From positions 248,001 to 312,000 of the forward strand of contig JBLWUQ010000002.1 in the NCBI GenBank assembly GCA_048268845.1: a stretch of DNA of 64,000 nucleotides, in the 5' to 3' direction. A program made the position numbers and the translations under genes. Positions 34,889 to 45,016 of this stretch are shown here, in pieces. Under the pieces are notes generated by a model. That model made no database searches. It worked only from the letters and a program-made list of their open reading frames with translations, and was not told the DNA's origin. Numbering within the stretch: position 1 is the stretch's first letter; every line of letters starts with the position of its first letter. The stretch comes from Muriiphilus sp048268845 (lineage in GTDB: Bacteria; Pseudomonadota; Alphaproteobacteria; Rhodobacterales; Rhodobacteraceae).

Positions 34889-35468
34889 ACCTCGGCTGAT
34901 ACTCGGATCGGGATCGCCGCGCCGGGCCGAACTTCTGGCGACGCTCGGGCTGCGGGCCGACGAGGTGCGCCCGCCCGACATCGACGAAACCCCCGCGCCG
35001 GGCGAATTGCCGCTGGCCTATTGCCGCCGGATCGCCGCTGCCAAGGCCGCCGCGATGGACGTGGCGGCGGATGAGGTGGTGCTTTGCGCCGATACCACGG
35101 TGGCGCTGGGGCGGCGTATTCTGGGCAAGCCGGAGGATGCGGGCGAGGCAGCGGCGTTCCTCTACAAACTGTCGGGACGGCGGCACAAGGTCATCACCTC
35201 GGTGGTGGTGCGCAATGCCGCGCGAAGCTGGCAACGTGACGTGGTGACGAATGTGAAGATGAAGCGGCTCTCCGACGAGGAGGTGAACGCCTATCTCGCC
35301 TCGGGTGACTGGCGCGGCAAGGCCGGGGGCTATGCCATCCAGGGGCCGGCCGGGGCGTTCATTCCGTGGATCGAGGGCAGCCATTCGGCAGTGATGGGAC
35401 TGCCGGTGGCGGAAACCGCGACGCTTTTGCAGGCGGCAGGCTATCCGGTATTCGAGGGCTGGGCATGA
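34872..35468 (+). CDS. maf: Maf-family nucleotide pyrophosphatase, non-canonical start codon
   Basis: About 198 residues. House-cleaning NTPase (Maf/YhdE) that hydrolyses non-canonical nucleotides. The N-terminal signature LILGSGSPRRAELLATLG is in frame from 34896, and VLCADTTVAL (catalytic Asp region), GRRHKVITSVVVR, SGDWRGKAGGYAIQG and PVAETATLLQAAGY follow. The frame is closed by TGA at 34854. There is no ATG, GTG or TTG between that stop and the GSGSPRR motif, and the first ordinary start (GTG 34965) would delete the motif. I therefore place the start at ATT 34872, overlapping infA; CTG 34896 is the other candidate. The stop overlaps the RNase gene (ATGA). Confidence 0.82.
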   Translation: MTASARPRLILGSGSPRRAELLATLGLRADEVRPPDIDETPAPGELPLAYCRRIAAAKAAAMDVAADEVVLCADTTVALGRRILGKPEDAGEAAAFLYKLSGRRHKVITSVVVRNAARSWQRDVVTNVKMKRLSDEEVNAYLASGDWRGKAGGYAIQGPAGAFIPWIEGSHSAVMGLPVAETATLLQAAGYPVFEGWA

Positions 35469-36493
35469 AGGGCAGTGTGATCGCGCTGGACGAGATCGCG
35501 GGGCGCAAGGCCGCCGCGAGCATCGTCGATGGCCAGCTGGACGACCTCTTGATCGCGCCGAAGGACGACAGCCGGCCCTTGCCCGGCGCGATCTATCGCG
35601 CGGTCTGCGACCGGCCGGTCAAGGGGCAGGGCGGCATGTTCGTGAAGCTGCCCGAGGGCGGCAGCGGTTTTCTGCGCGGCGCGAAGGGGCTGAAACCGGG
35701 GCAGACGCTGCTGGTGCAGGTCACGGGCTGGGCCGAGGACGGCAAGGCCACGCCGGTCACGGACCGCATCCTGTTCAAGAGCCGCAATGCCATCGTCACC
35801 CCCGGAGCGCCGGGCATCAACGTCTCGCGCCGGATCCGCGACGAGGAAGTGCGGGTCGGCCTGCTCGAGATCGCGCATGAGGTGATGGGCGGCGTCGAGG
35901 GCGTCGGGCTGATCCTGCGCTCGGCTGCGGCTGAGGCCGATGAAGCCGAGGTGGCGGGCGACATTGCCGCGATGCGCGACCTTGCGGTGGCGGTTCTGGC
36001 GGATAGTGCCGGCGTGGCGGAATTGCTGGTCGAGGGGCCGGACCCCCATGAGCTTGCCTGGCGCGACTGGGCCACGCCGGATGTGCTGGCCGACGCGCCC
36101 GGAAGTTTTGCCGCGCATGGCGTGGATGCGATGATTTCAACATTGCAGCGGGTAGAACTGCCGCTTTCGGGCGGCGGAACTGCATTTATCGAACCTACGC
36201 GCGCCTTGGTGGCAATTGACGTGAACACCGGCGTGGACACTTCGCCCGCCGCCGGATTGAAGGCCAACATCGCGCTGGCCCGTGTCCTGCCGCGCCAGCT
36301 TCGATGCCGGGGGCTGGGCGGGCAGATCACGCTCGACCTCGCGCCGATGCCGAAGAAGGACCGTCTGGTGTTCGAGCAAGGCCTGCGCGCGGCGTTCAGG
36401 GGCGACGCGGTTGAAACCGCCCTTGCGGGTTGGACACCGCTTGGGCATTTTGAACTGCAACGCAAACGCGAACGCCTGCCCCTGGACCTGTGA
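35465..36493 (+). CDS. Ribonuclease E/G family protein (short form)
   Basis: 342 residues. It contains the RNase E/G catalytic core without the C-terminal scaffold: a degenerate N-terminal S1-like part (about 30-110, ending VTDRILF), then INVSRRIRDEEVR, GTAFIEPTRALVAIDVNTG with the metal-binding Asp pattern, and ITLDLAPMPKKDR (usual I-I-x-D-F-x-D-M changed to ITLDLAPM). The zinc-link cysteines of Rng are missing. The protein is shorter than RNase G (about 490), but this compact form next to maf and yacG is usual in alphaproteobacteria. It probably acts in rRNA or mRNA processing. Confidence 0.86.
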   Translation: MKGSVIALDEIAGRKAAASIVDGQLDDLLIAPKDDSRPLPGAIYRAVCDRPVKGQGGMFVKLPEGGSGFLRGAKGLKPGQTLLVQVTGWAEDGKATPVTDRILFKSRNAIVTPGAPGINVSRRIRDEEVRVGLLEIAHEVMGGVEGVGLILRSAAAEADEAEVAGDIAAMRDLAVAVLADSAGVAELLVEGPDPHELAWRDWATPDVLADAPGSFAAHGVDAMISTLQRVELPLSGGGTAFIEPTRALVAIDVNTGVDTSPAAGLKANIALARVLPRQLRCRGLGGQITLDLAPMPKKDRLVFEQGLRAAFRGDAVETALAGWTPLGHFELQRKRERLPLDL

Positions 36494-36669
36494 TGCCCTG
36501 CCCGATCTGTTCCAAGCCGAGTGACCCCGAATACCGCCCGTTCTGTTCGCGCCGCTGCGCCGACGTGGACCTTGGCCGCTGGCTGAACGAGCGTTACCGG
36601 GTGCCTGCGGAACCTGTGACGGACCTGGACGAGGACGAGCCGGACGACGCGCCGGGCGCAGTGCACTGA
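36493..36669 (+). CDS. yacG: DNA gyrase inhibitor YacG
   Basis: 58 residues. It has the zinc-binding pattern CPIC at residues 3-6 and CSRRC at about 18-22, followed by VDLGRWLNERYRVP, the YacG signature. YacG binds GyrB and blocks DNA binding. The start overlaps the preceding stop (TGATG). The acidic C-terminal tail (DLDEDEPDDAPG) is typical. It ends the UPF0262-yacG cluster. Confidence 0.95.
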   Translation: MPCPICSKPSDPEYRPFCSRRCADVDLGRWLNERYRVPAEPVTDLDEDEPDDAPGAVH

Positions 36670-36795
36670 GCCGCAGCCGCGGCGATTATCAATTCATCCG
36701 CGATCATCCTTCAGTTTGTTCTTGTGTGGAAACAGGTTGGCAAGCGGCGCGTCCGGGGTTTCAATGGGCGCGACGAAGTTGTGAAGGACCGCAGC

Positions 36796-37641
36796 ATGAC
36801 CGACCGCACCTATTACGCCCCCAAGGGCGGGCTTGCGCCGCAGACCCAGCTTCTGACCGACCGGGCGATGTTCACCGAGGCCTATGCGGTCATTCCCAAG
36901 GGCACCTTCAGCGACATTGTCACAAGCCTGCTGCCGTTCTGGGAGGGCGCGAGGTTCTGGGTTCTGGCGCGGCCCCTGTCGGGCTTTGCCGAAAGCTTCT
37001 CGCAATACATCGCCGAGGTTCTGCCCGGCGGCGGCAGTGACCGGCCCGAGACCGAGGCAGGTGTCGAGGCGGTGCTGTTCGTGGTCGAGGGCGCAATGAC
37101 CCTGATGGTTGACGGCAGCGAGCACGACCTGACGCCCGGCGGATTTGCCTATCTGCCGCCGAGCGCCGTCTGGTCCCTGCGCAACAAAAGCGACGCGCCG
37201 GTGCGGTTTCACTGGATTCGCAAGGCCTATCAATATGTCGAGGGGCTGGACGAGCCCGATGTGCTGATCACCAGCGACCATGACGTTGCCCCGACGCCGA
37301 TGCCCGACACCAACGGCGCATGGGCGACGACGCGGTTCGTCGATCCGGCCGATCTGCGCCATGACATGCACGTCAACATCGTCACCTTCGAGCCGGGCGG
37401 GGTGATCCCGTTTGCCGAGACGCATGTGATGGAACACGGGCTTTACGTGCTCGAGGGCAAGGCGGTCTATCGACTCAATCAGGACTGGGTCGAGGTCGAG
37501 GCGGGCGACTACATGTGGCTTCGCGCCTTCTGCCCGCAGGCCTGCTATGCTGGCGGGCCGGGCAGGTTCCGTTATCTGCTCTACAAGGACGTCAACCGGC
37601 ACATGCCGTTCGGCGTTGTCGGGCCGCGCGCGCGGGGCTGA
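36796..37641 (+). CDS. allE: (S)-ureidoglycine aminohydrolase (bicupin)
   Basis: 281 residues. UGHY converts (S)-ureidoglycine to (S)-ureidoglycolate and ammonia in purine breakdown. Two cupin domains are visible. The second carries the manganese ligands in FEPGGVIPFAETHVMEHGLYVLEGKAVYRL (Glu, His, His and a distal Gln in FCPQACYAGG). The opening YYAPKGGLAPQTQLLTDRAMFTEAYAVIPKG is characteristic. ATG 36796 is used; an upstream frame extension lacks conservation. It lies on the plus strand, separated from allA and the other ureide genes by gap and maeB. Confidence 0.93.
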   Translation: MTDRTYYAPKGGLAPQTQLLTDRAMFTEAYAVIPKGTFSDIVTSLLPFWEGARFWVLARPLSGFAESFSQYIAEVLPGGGSDRPETEAGVEAVLFVVEGAMTLMVDGSEHDLTPGGFAYLPPSAVWSLRNKSDAPVRFHWIRKAYQYVEGLDEPDVLITSDHDVAPTPMPDTNGAWATTRFVDPADLRHDMHVNIVTFEPGGVIPFAETHVMEHGLYVLEGKAVYRLNQDWVEVEAGDYMWLRAFCPQACYAGGPGRFRYLLYKDVNRHMPFGVVGPRARG

Positions 37642-37686
37642 AACCGGCGCACGGATGCATGTGTGCGGCGCCCGCGCGGGGTTCAG

Positions 37687-37707
37687 GACATTGTCACGCC
37701 CAATGTC
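37687..37707 (+). promoter_or_regulatory. Inverted repeat GACATTG-N7-CAATGTC, candidate operator for gap
   Basis: Perfect 7-bp arms at 37687-37693 and 37701-37707, centre-to-centre 14 bp, 178 bases before the gap start codon. A partial half-site (CATTG) recurs at about 37734. The bound regulator is unknown. Confidence 0.4.
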
Positions 37708-37884
37708 ATGCTTGCGCCCGCCGCGGAAATGGGCATTGCCTTGGCGGCCGACTCCCAGGGAGTTGCCCTGCCCGCGGATGCATGAAATGTCTTGTCAGAC
37801 CATGAACAACCCCGACCGCCACGCCGCCGGACCACTCACGGCATCGCCCTGCGCCGCGCCGCTTGCAGACGCGGGGGTGGGAGC

Positions 37885-38892
37885 ATGAGCCGCGCCCCGA
37901 TCAGGATCGCGATCAACGGCTTCGGCCGGATCGGACGGACCTTGCTGCGCATCCTGCTGTCGGAGCCGGGGCCGTTCGAGATCGTGCTGATCAACGATGT
38001 CGAGCCGCTGGAGACTTGCGCCTATCTCTTCGAATATGACAGCGTTTTCGGGCCATGGGGCGGCGAGGTCAGCGTTGCGGATGGCGCGCTGATCGTTGAC
38101 GCTGCGCATATTCCCTTCCGTGCCCACGCCGACCTTTCCGCCGCCGATCTGTCGCGGGTCGATGTGGTGCTGGAATGCACCGGACTGGCGGGGGTGCGTG
38201 CGGTGGCGCAGCGCGGCCTTGCCGCTGGCGCGCGCGCGGTGCTGGTGTCGGGGCCGTCCAGTGAGGCCGATACGACCATCGTGATGGGCGCGAACGAGAC
38301 GACGCTGGGCGACGAGGCGATCGTCTCGAACGCGTCCTGCACGACGAATGCGCTGGCGCCGCTGCTCAAGGTGCTCGACACTGCCTTCGGGATCACCGGC
38401 GGGCACATGACCACGATCCATTGTTACACCGGTAGCCAGCCCACGGTCGACAAGCCGCGCGGCGACCCCGCCCGTTCGCGCGCCGCCGCGCTGTCGATGG
38501 TGCCGACCACGACGAGCGCGGGCGCGCTGGTGGGGCAGGTGCTGCCGGGCCTTGCCGGTCTGATCGAGATGCGGGCGGTCCGGGTGCCGACCGCCTCGGT
38601 TTCGGCGATCGATCTGGTGGTCGGGACGCGCCGCGAGGTGACGGCGAATACCGCCCGCGCGGTGCTGCTCGAGGCGGCAGCGGCGGGGCAGGTGCTCGGC
38701 TGGACCGACAAGCCGCTGGTGTCGAGCGATCTGCGCAAGCGGCCTGAATCGCTGGTGATCTGCGGGCCGGAACTGTCGGTCAGCGCCTCGGGGCTGCTCA
38801 GGGTGTTCGGCTGGTACGACAACGAATGGGGCTTTGCCCGGCGGATGCTGGACGTGGCGCAGATCATGGCACAACGCAACAGGGATAACTGA
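37885..38892 (+). CDS. gap: Glyceraldehyde-3-phosphate dehydrogenase, divergent type
   Basis: 335 residues. NAD-binding INGFGRIGRTLLRILL (about 9-24), the NAD-preferring Asp in LINDVEPLET, catalytic Cys152 in SNASCTTNALAPLLK and His179 in TIHCYTGSQ are all present. The rest departs from the common sequence: MVPTTTSAGALVGQVLPGLAG replaces the usual V-P-T-S-T-G-A-A-K-A block, and VPTASVSAIDLV replaces V-P-T-P-N-V-S-V-V-D-L. It may therefore be a second, specialised GAPDH or act on a related phospho-aldehyde. It ends one base before maeB, suggesting a gap-maeB operon. Confidence 0.85.
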   Translation: MSRAPIRIAINGFGRIGRTLLRILLSEPGPFEIVLINDVEPLETCAYLFEYDSVFGPWGGEVSVADGALIVDAAHIPFRAHADLSAADLSRVDVVLECTGLAGVRAVAQRGLAAGARAVLVSGPSSEADTTIVMGANETTLGDEAIVSNASCTTNALAPLLKVLDTAFGITGGHMTTIHCYTGSQPTVDKPRGDPARSRAAALSMVPTTTSAGALVGQVLPGLAGLIEMRAVRVPTASVSAIDLVVGTRREVTANTARAVLLEAAAAGQVLGWTDKPLVSSDLRKRPESLVICGPELSVSASGLLRVFGWYDNEWGFARRMLDVAQIMAQRNRDN

Positions 38893-38893
38893 C

Positions 38894-41182
<2,289 letters not shown>

Positions 41183-41184
41183 CG

Positions 41185-41207
41185 GATGCCTGCCTGCGGC
41201 AGGCATC
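41185..41207. terminator. Bidirectional hairpin between maeB and allA
   Basis: Perfect 10-bp stem, arms 41185-41194 and 41198-41207, loop TGC. It starts 3 bases past the maeB stop and ends 13 bases before the allA stop. On the plus strand it is followed by GCCGGTGGGGTTT. Confidence 0.65.
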
Positions 41208-41219
41208 GCCGGTGGGGTT

Positions 41220-41708
41220 TCAGGCTGACGTGACCGTGAAGGGCGCGTCGAACCAGTGTTCCTCAAGGTTCGGGCCGTCCCCGACCCGGTCGACGACGAC
41301 ATAGGTTCCGGGCGCTCCGATGGGTGTCAGCACCCCGTGCCAGATGTTGCGGCGCAGGTTGATCGACTGGCCCGGCGCGCTGAGAAAGGCGCGCGGGTTC
41401 ACGGGCGTTCCGTCCTGATCGTCGGCCACGACCACCAGCATCGGCACGGCGTTGACCGGGATGAAGGCCTGACTGCCTTGGGGGTGACGCTCGACCATTT
41501 CGACCTTGCAGGGCAGGTGGCGCGCCTTGGCATCGAACAGGCTGATCCCGGCGCGGCCGTCGGTGAAATCGAGCGCGGCAAGGTCGTGGAACCGCCCGCA
41601 CATGCCCTGGTTGATGATCTTGTCGGGGGTGCCCGAGGCTTCGATCACCTCGCCGTAGGGCGCGAAGGCGACGGCGGTCAGCGGGCGGGCCGTGATCTCC
41701 CGCGTCAC
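41220..41708 (-). CDS. allA: Ureidoglycolate lyase
   Basis: 162 residues. Cleaves ureidoglycolate to glyoxylate and urea. The family pattern is clear: ITARPLTAVAFAPYGEVIEASG at the start, HPQGSQAFIPVNAVPMLVVVAD in the centre and RRNIWHGVLTPIGAPGTYVVVDRVGDGPNLEEHW near the end. The start overlaps the stop of the upstream allantoinase/decarboxylase gene, so the two are translationally coupled. Confidence 0.95.
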   Translation of the reverse strand: MTREITARPLTAVAFAPYGEVIEASGTPDKIINQGMCGRFHDLAALDFTDGRAGISLFDAKARHLPCKVEMVERHPQGSQAFIPVNAVPMLVVVADDQDGTPVNPRAFLSAPGQSINLRRNIWHGVLTPIGAPGTYVVVDRVGDGPNLEEHWFDAPFTVTSA

Positions 41709-43120
41709 GCCAACAGGTCCATCAGGCGGAATTGCGCGATGCGTTCGACCTGGCGGCAGGCCTCGGCGAACTCGGTGTCGCGGGGGTTGTCGATGCGGCG
41801 CTGGAACGCTTCCATGATCGACGCCTTGTCGTGGTCGCGCACCGCGATGATGAAGGGAAAGACGTGCCTGGCGACGTAGGTTTCATTGAGCGCGGTGAAG
41901 GTCTGGCGTTCCTCGTCGGTCAGCAGGTCAAGCCCGGCGGCGGCCTGCTCGGCGGTGCTTTCAGCCGTCAGCCGCCCGGCCTGCGCCAGTTTGCCGGCCA
42001 GATCGGGGTGGGCGGTCAGCACGCCAAGACGCTCGGCCTCGGAAGCGGAGCGAAACACCCGGCAGAGCGCGTTGTGAACCCCGGCGGCGCTATCATGCGC
42101 CGGGCCAAGCTCCAGCCCATGCGCGCGTTCCGCGATCCAGGGCGAATGTTCGAAGATGCCGCCGTAAAGGGCGACGAAACGGGCCTTGTCCATCTGGCTC
42201 GGACGCTCGAAGCGCCGGTGCGGGTGGGCCTGCGCCCAGTGTTCGGCGATCTCGATCCGGCGCGGCGTCCAGACGCCATCGAAGCGCCGGACATAGTCGA
42301 GGAACCGGCCAAGGGCCGCGACCTTGCCCGGCCGTCCGATCAGGCGGCAATGCAGCCCGACCGACATCATCTTGGGCGCGCCAGCCTTGCCTTCGGCATA
42401 GAGCACGTCGAAGGCGTCCTTGAGATACTGGAAGAAATGCTCGCCGGTGATCCAGCCGGGCGAGGTGGCAAAGCGCATGTCGTTGGCTTCGAGCGTGTAG
42501 GGGATGACCAGTTGGTCGCGCGCGCCAAGCTCGAGCCAGTGCGGCAGGTCGTCGTCATAGACGTCCGAGATATAGTCGAACGCGCCGGTTTCCGCCGCCA
42601 GCCGCACGGTGTTGGCGCTGCACCGGCCGGTATACCAGCCGCGCGGGGGGGCGCCGACAACCTCCGTGTGCAGCCGGATCGCCTCGGCGATGGCGGCGCG
42701 TTCCTCGTTCTCGGGCATATCCTTGTGCTCGACCCATTTCAGGCCGTGGCTGGCGATCTCCCACCCGGCATCCTTCATCGCCTGAACCTGCTCGGGTGAA
42801 CGCGCCAGAGCTGTGGCGACGCCGTAGACCGTCACCGGTATGTCGGCCCCGGTGAACAGCCGGTGCAGCCGCCAGAATCCGGCGCGCGCACCGTATTCAT
42901 AGATCGATTCCATGTTCCAATGGCGCTGGCCCGGCCATTGCGCGGCTCCGGTGATGTCCGACAGGAACGCTTCGGAGGCCGCGTCGTCGTGCAACACGCA
43001 GTTCTCGCCGCCCTCCTCGTAGTTCAGCACGAACTGGACGGCGATCCGGGCGTCGCCGGGCCAATTCGGGTTCGGCGGCGTCGCGCCGTAGCCGCGCATG
43101 TCGCGAGGGTAACGTTTCAA
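41705..43120 (-). CDS. puuE: Fused allantoinase (PuuE) and OHCU decarboxylase (UraD)
   Basis: 471 residues. The N-terminal part (about 1-300) is the metal-independent, polysaccharide-deacetylase-type allantoinase PuuE: YPRDMRGYGATPPNPNWPGDARIAVQFVLNYEEGGEN, WEIASHGLKWVEHKD and RGWYTGRCSANT. The C-terminal part (about 310-471) is 2-oxo-4-hydroxy-4-carboxy-5-ureidoimidazoline decarboxylase: FVALYGGIFEHSPWIAERA, LLTAHPDLAGKLAQAGRLTAESTAEQAAAGL and FIIAVRDHDKASIMEAFQRRIDN. One polypeptide thus covers two steps from 5-hydroxyisourate product to allantoate. The start is TTG 43120, with CAGGAG 7 bases upstream; the first ATG would remove the conserved KRYPRD. Confidence 0.93.
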   Translation of the reverse strand: MKRYPRDMRGYGATPPNPNWPGDARIAVQFVLNYEEGGENCVLHDDAASEAFLSDITGAAQWPGQRHWNMESIYEYGARAGFWRLHRLFTGADIPVTVYGVATALARSPEQVQAMKDAGWEIASHGLKWVEHKDMPENEERAAIAEAIRLHTEVVGAPPRGWYTGRCSANTVRLAAETGAFDYISDVYDDDLPHWLELGARDQLVIPYTLEANDMRFATSPGWITGEHFFQYLKDAFDVLYAEGKAGAPKMMSVGLHCRLIGRPGKVAALGRFLDYVRRFDGVWTPRRIEIAEHWAQAHPHRRFERPSQMDKARFVALYGGIFEHSPWIAERAHGLELGPAHDSAAGVHNALCRVFRSASEAERLGVLTAHPDLAGKLAQAGRLTAESTAEQAAAGLDLLTDEERQTFTALNETYVARHVFPFIIAVRDHDKASIMEAFQRRIDNPRDTEFAEACRQVERIAQFRLMDLLA

Positions 43121-43127
43121 ATCTGAT

Positions 43128-43133
43128 CTCCTG
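43128..43133 (-). promoter_or_regulatory. Shine-Dalgarno deciding the TTG start of the puuE-uraD fusion
   Basis: CAGGAG on the minus strand, 7 bases from TTG 43120. No comparable site precedes the internal ATG at 43099. Confidence 0.7.
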
Positions 43134-43267
43134 CTTTTGGGCCACCATATCGCAAGCAAACGGACGGCGCTTTCAAGTTTTTCCGACAGGATTTGCCTGG
43201 CGGTTTTCCCTCTACATTTGCGCGCGGCTTGGCCACAATGGGGCCGACACGGCAAAGGGAGCGTCAG

Positions 43268-43621
43268 ATGACCGGATACCTGACCACGCATGTTCTGGAC
43301 ACCGCAAGGGGCCGCCCGGCCGAAGGGCTGGCGATCGAGCTTTACCGGATCGAGGGTAATGGGCGGGTGCTCCTGCGCCGCCTGACCACCAACGACGATG
43401 GCCGCACCGATGAGCAGATCATGCCGTCGGGGGAGTTTGCCACGGGCACCTATGAACTGGTGTTCCATGTCGGGGACTACCTGACCGCAACGGGCACGCC
43501 ACCGGAAGAACCCCGGTTTCTCGACCTCGTGCCGCTGCGCTTCGGCATGTCCGAGGAAGCGCATTACCACGTGCCGCTCCTGTTGTCGCCGTTCGGATAT
43601 TCCACCTATCGCGGCAGCTGA
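43268..43621 (+). CDS. uraH: 5-hydroxyisourate hydrolase (transthyretin-like)
   Basis: 117 residues. Hydrolyses 5-hydroxyisourate to OHCU. It begins GYLTTHVLDTARGRPAEGLAIELYRI (catalytic His) and ends with the diagnostic tetrapeptide YRGS, after HYHVPLLLSPFGYSTYRGS. ATG 43268 gives the canonical length. It is divergent from the puuE-uraD gene, with 147 bases between starts, and followed by puuD. Confidence 0.96.
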   Translation: MTGYLTTHVLDTARGRPAEGLAIELYRIEGNGRVLLRRLTTNDDGRTDEQIMPSGEFATGTYELVFHVGDYLTATGTPPEEPRFLDLVPLRFGMSEEAHYHVPLLLSPFGYSTYRGS

Positions 43622-43738
43622 TCGGGCATCTGGCGCCGGATCACGTCGATCCTTTTTGAAGCAGCCTGGTCATTTTCTCGATACCCCAGATGATCTTGCT
43701 GTAATAGCCTGCCTCCCAGGCCGAAAACGGAGAGAAAC

Positions 43739-44974
43739 ATGCTCGACACCGCCCTGATGTGGGACTGGGTGGACTTCGCTGTCCGCTGGTTGCACGTCAT
43801 CACCGCGATGGCCTGGATCGGCTCGTCGTTCTATTTCATCGCGCTGGATCTGGGGCTGCGCAAGGTGCCGCATCTGCCGGTCGGCGCGCACGGCGAGGAA
43901 TGGCAGGTGCATGGCGGCGGTTTCTACCACATCCAGAAATACCTGGTGGCGCCCGAGAACATGCCCGACCACCTGATCTGGTTCAAATGGGAAAGCTATT
44001 CGACCTGGCTGTCAGGGGCGGCGCTCTTGATCCTGGTCTACTGGATGGGCGGCGAGCTTTACCTGATCGACTCGGCCAAGGCCGACCTGGCGCTGTGGCA
44101 GGGCATCCTGATCTCGGCCGGGTCGCTGACGATCGGCTGGCTGGTCTATGACCGGCTGTGCAAATCGGGACTGGGCGAGGCGCCCACGATCCTGATGCTG
44201 CTCTTGTTCATCCTGCTGGTCGCGATGGGCTGGGGCTACAACCAGATCTTCACCGGCCGCGCGACGATGCTGCATCTGGGCGCGTTCACCGCCACGATCA
44301 TGACGGCCAACGTCTTTTTCATCATCATCCCGAACCAGAAGGTCGTGGTGGCCGACCTGATCGCCGGCAGGATGGCGGATCCGAAATACGGCAAGATCGC
44401 CAAGCTGCGCTCGACCCACAACAACTACCTGACGCTGCCGGTGCTGTTCCTGATGCTGTCCAACCACTATCCGCTGGCGTTTGCCTCGCAATACAACTGG
44501 CTGATCGCGGCGCTGGTGTTCCTGATGGGCGTGACGATCCGGCATTTCTTCAACACGATGCATGCCGGCGGCGGCATGAAGTGGTGGACCTGGGCCGCGA
44601 CCGCGATCCTGTTCGCCGGCGTGATGTGGCTGTCGACCGCGCCCTTGATGCAGGACAGCTATGAAGAGTCCGAGGCCCGCGACCTCAGCGCCGCCGAGCA
44701 GCGTTTCGCCAGCGCCGAGGGGTTCGAGGACGTGATGGCGGTGGTGCCGGGGCGTTGTTCGATGTGCCATGCGCGCGAGCCTTACTATGACGGCATCCAC
44801 CGCGCGCCCAAGGGCATCCTCTTGGAAACCGAGGCCGACATCGCGCGCGCTGCCAGGCTGATCTACCTGCATGCCGGGGTGACCGAGGCGATGCCGCCCG
44901 CCAACGTGACCTTCATGGAGCCTGGGGAGCGCGCCCTGATTGCCGCCTGGTATCGCGGCGCGTCCCAGGGGTAG
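43739..44974 (+). CDS. puuD: Membrane urate oxidase PuuD with C-terminal cytochrome c
   Basis: 411 residues. An N-terminal membrane domain with about eight helices (HVITAMAWIGSSFYFIALD, GWGYNQIFTGRATMLHLGAF, STHNNYLTLPVLFLMLSNHYP) is the DUF989/urate hydroxylase part. A C-terminal cytochrome c domain (about 320-411) carries haem motif Cys340-SM-Cys343-His344 and a probable Met ligand in VTEAMPPANVTFM. It oxidises urate to 5-hydroxyisourate and passes electrons to the respiratory chain, likely the cytochrome oxidase whose genes lie elsewhere in this window. It replaces soluble UOX, which is not seen here. Confidence 0.94.
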   Translation: MLDTALMWDWVDFAVRWLHVITAMAWIGSSFYFIALDLGLRKVPHLPVGAHGEEWQVHGGGFYHIQKYLVAPENMPDHLIWFKWESYSTWLSGAALLILVYWMGGELYLIDSAKADLALWQGILISAGSLTIGWLVYDRLCKSGLGEAPTILMLLLFILLVAMGWGYNQIFTGRATMLHLGAFTATIMTANVFFIIIPNQKVVVADLIAGRMADPKYGKIAKLRSTHNNYLTLPVLFLMLSNHYPLAFASQYNWLIAALVFLMGVTIRHFFNTMHAGGGMKWWTWAATAILFAGVMWLSTAPLMQDSYEESEARDLSAAEQRFASAEGFEDVMAVVPGRCSMCHAREPYYDGIHRAPKGILLETEADIARAARLIYLHAGVTEAMPPANVTFMEPGERALIAAWYRGASQG

Positions 44975-45016
44975 GGGGCTGCCGGGGGTCGTGTCGGGAC
45001 CTGCCGCTTCGTCACA

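Noticed and set aside
37652..37784. Two copies of CGGATGCATG 123 bases apart as a possible mobile-element or attachment scar
   Set aside because: Only 10 bases, no element between them and no integrase nearby; kept only as a side note to the gap promoter.
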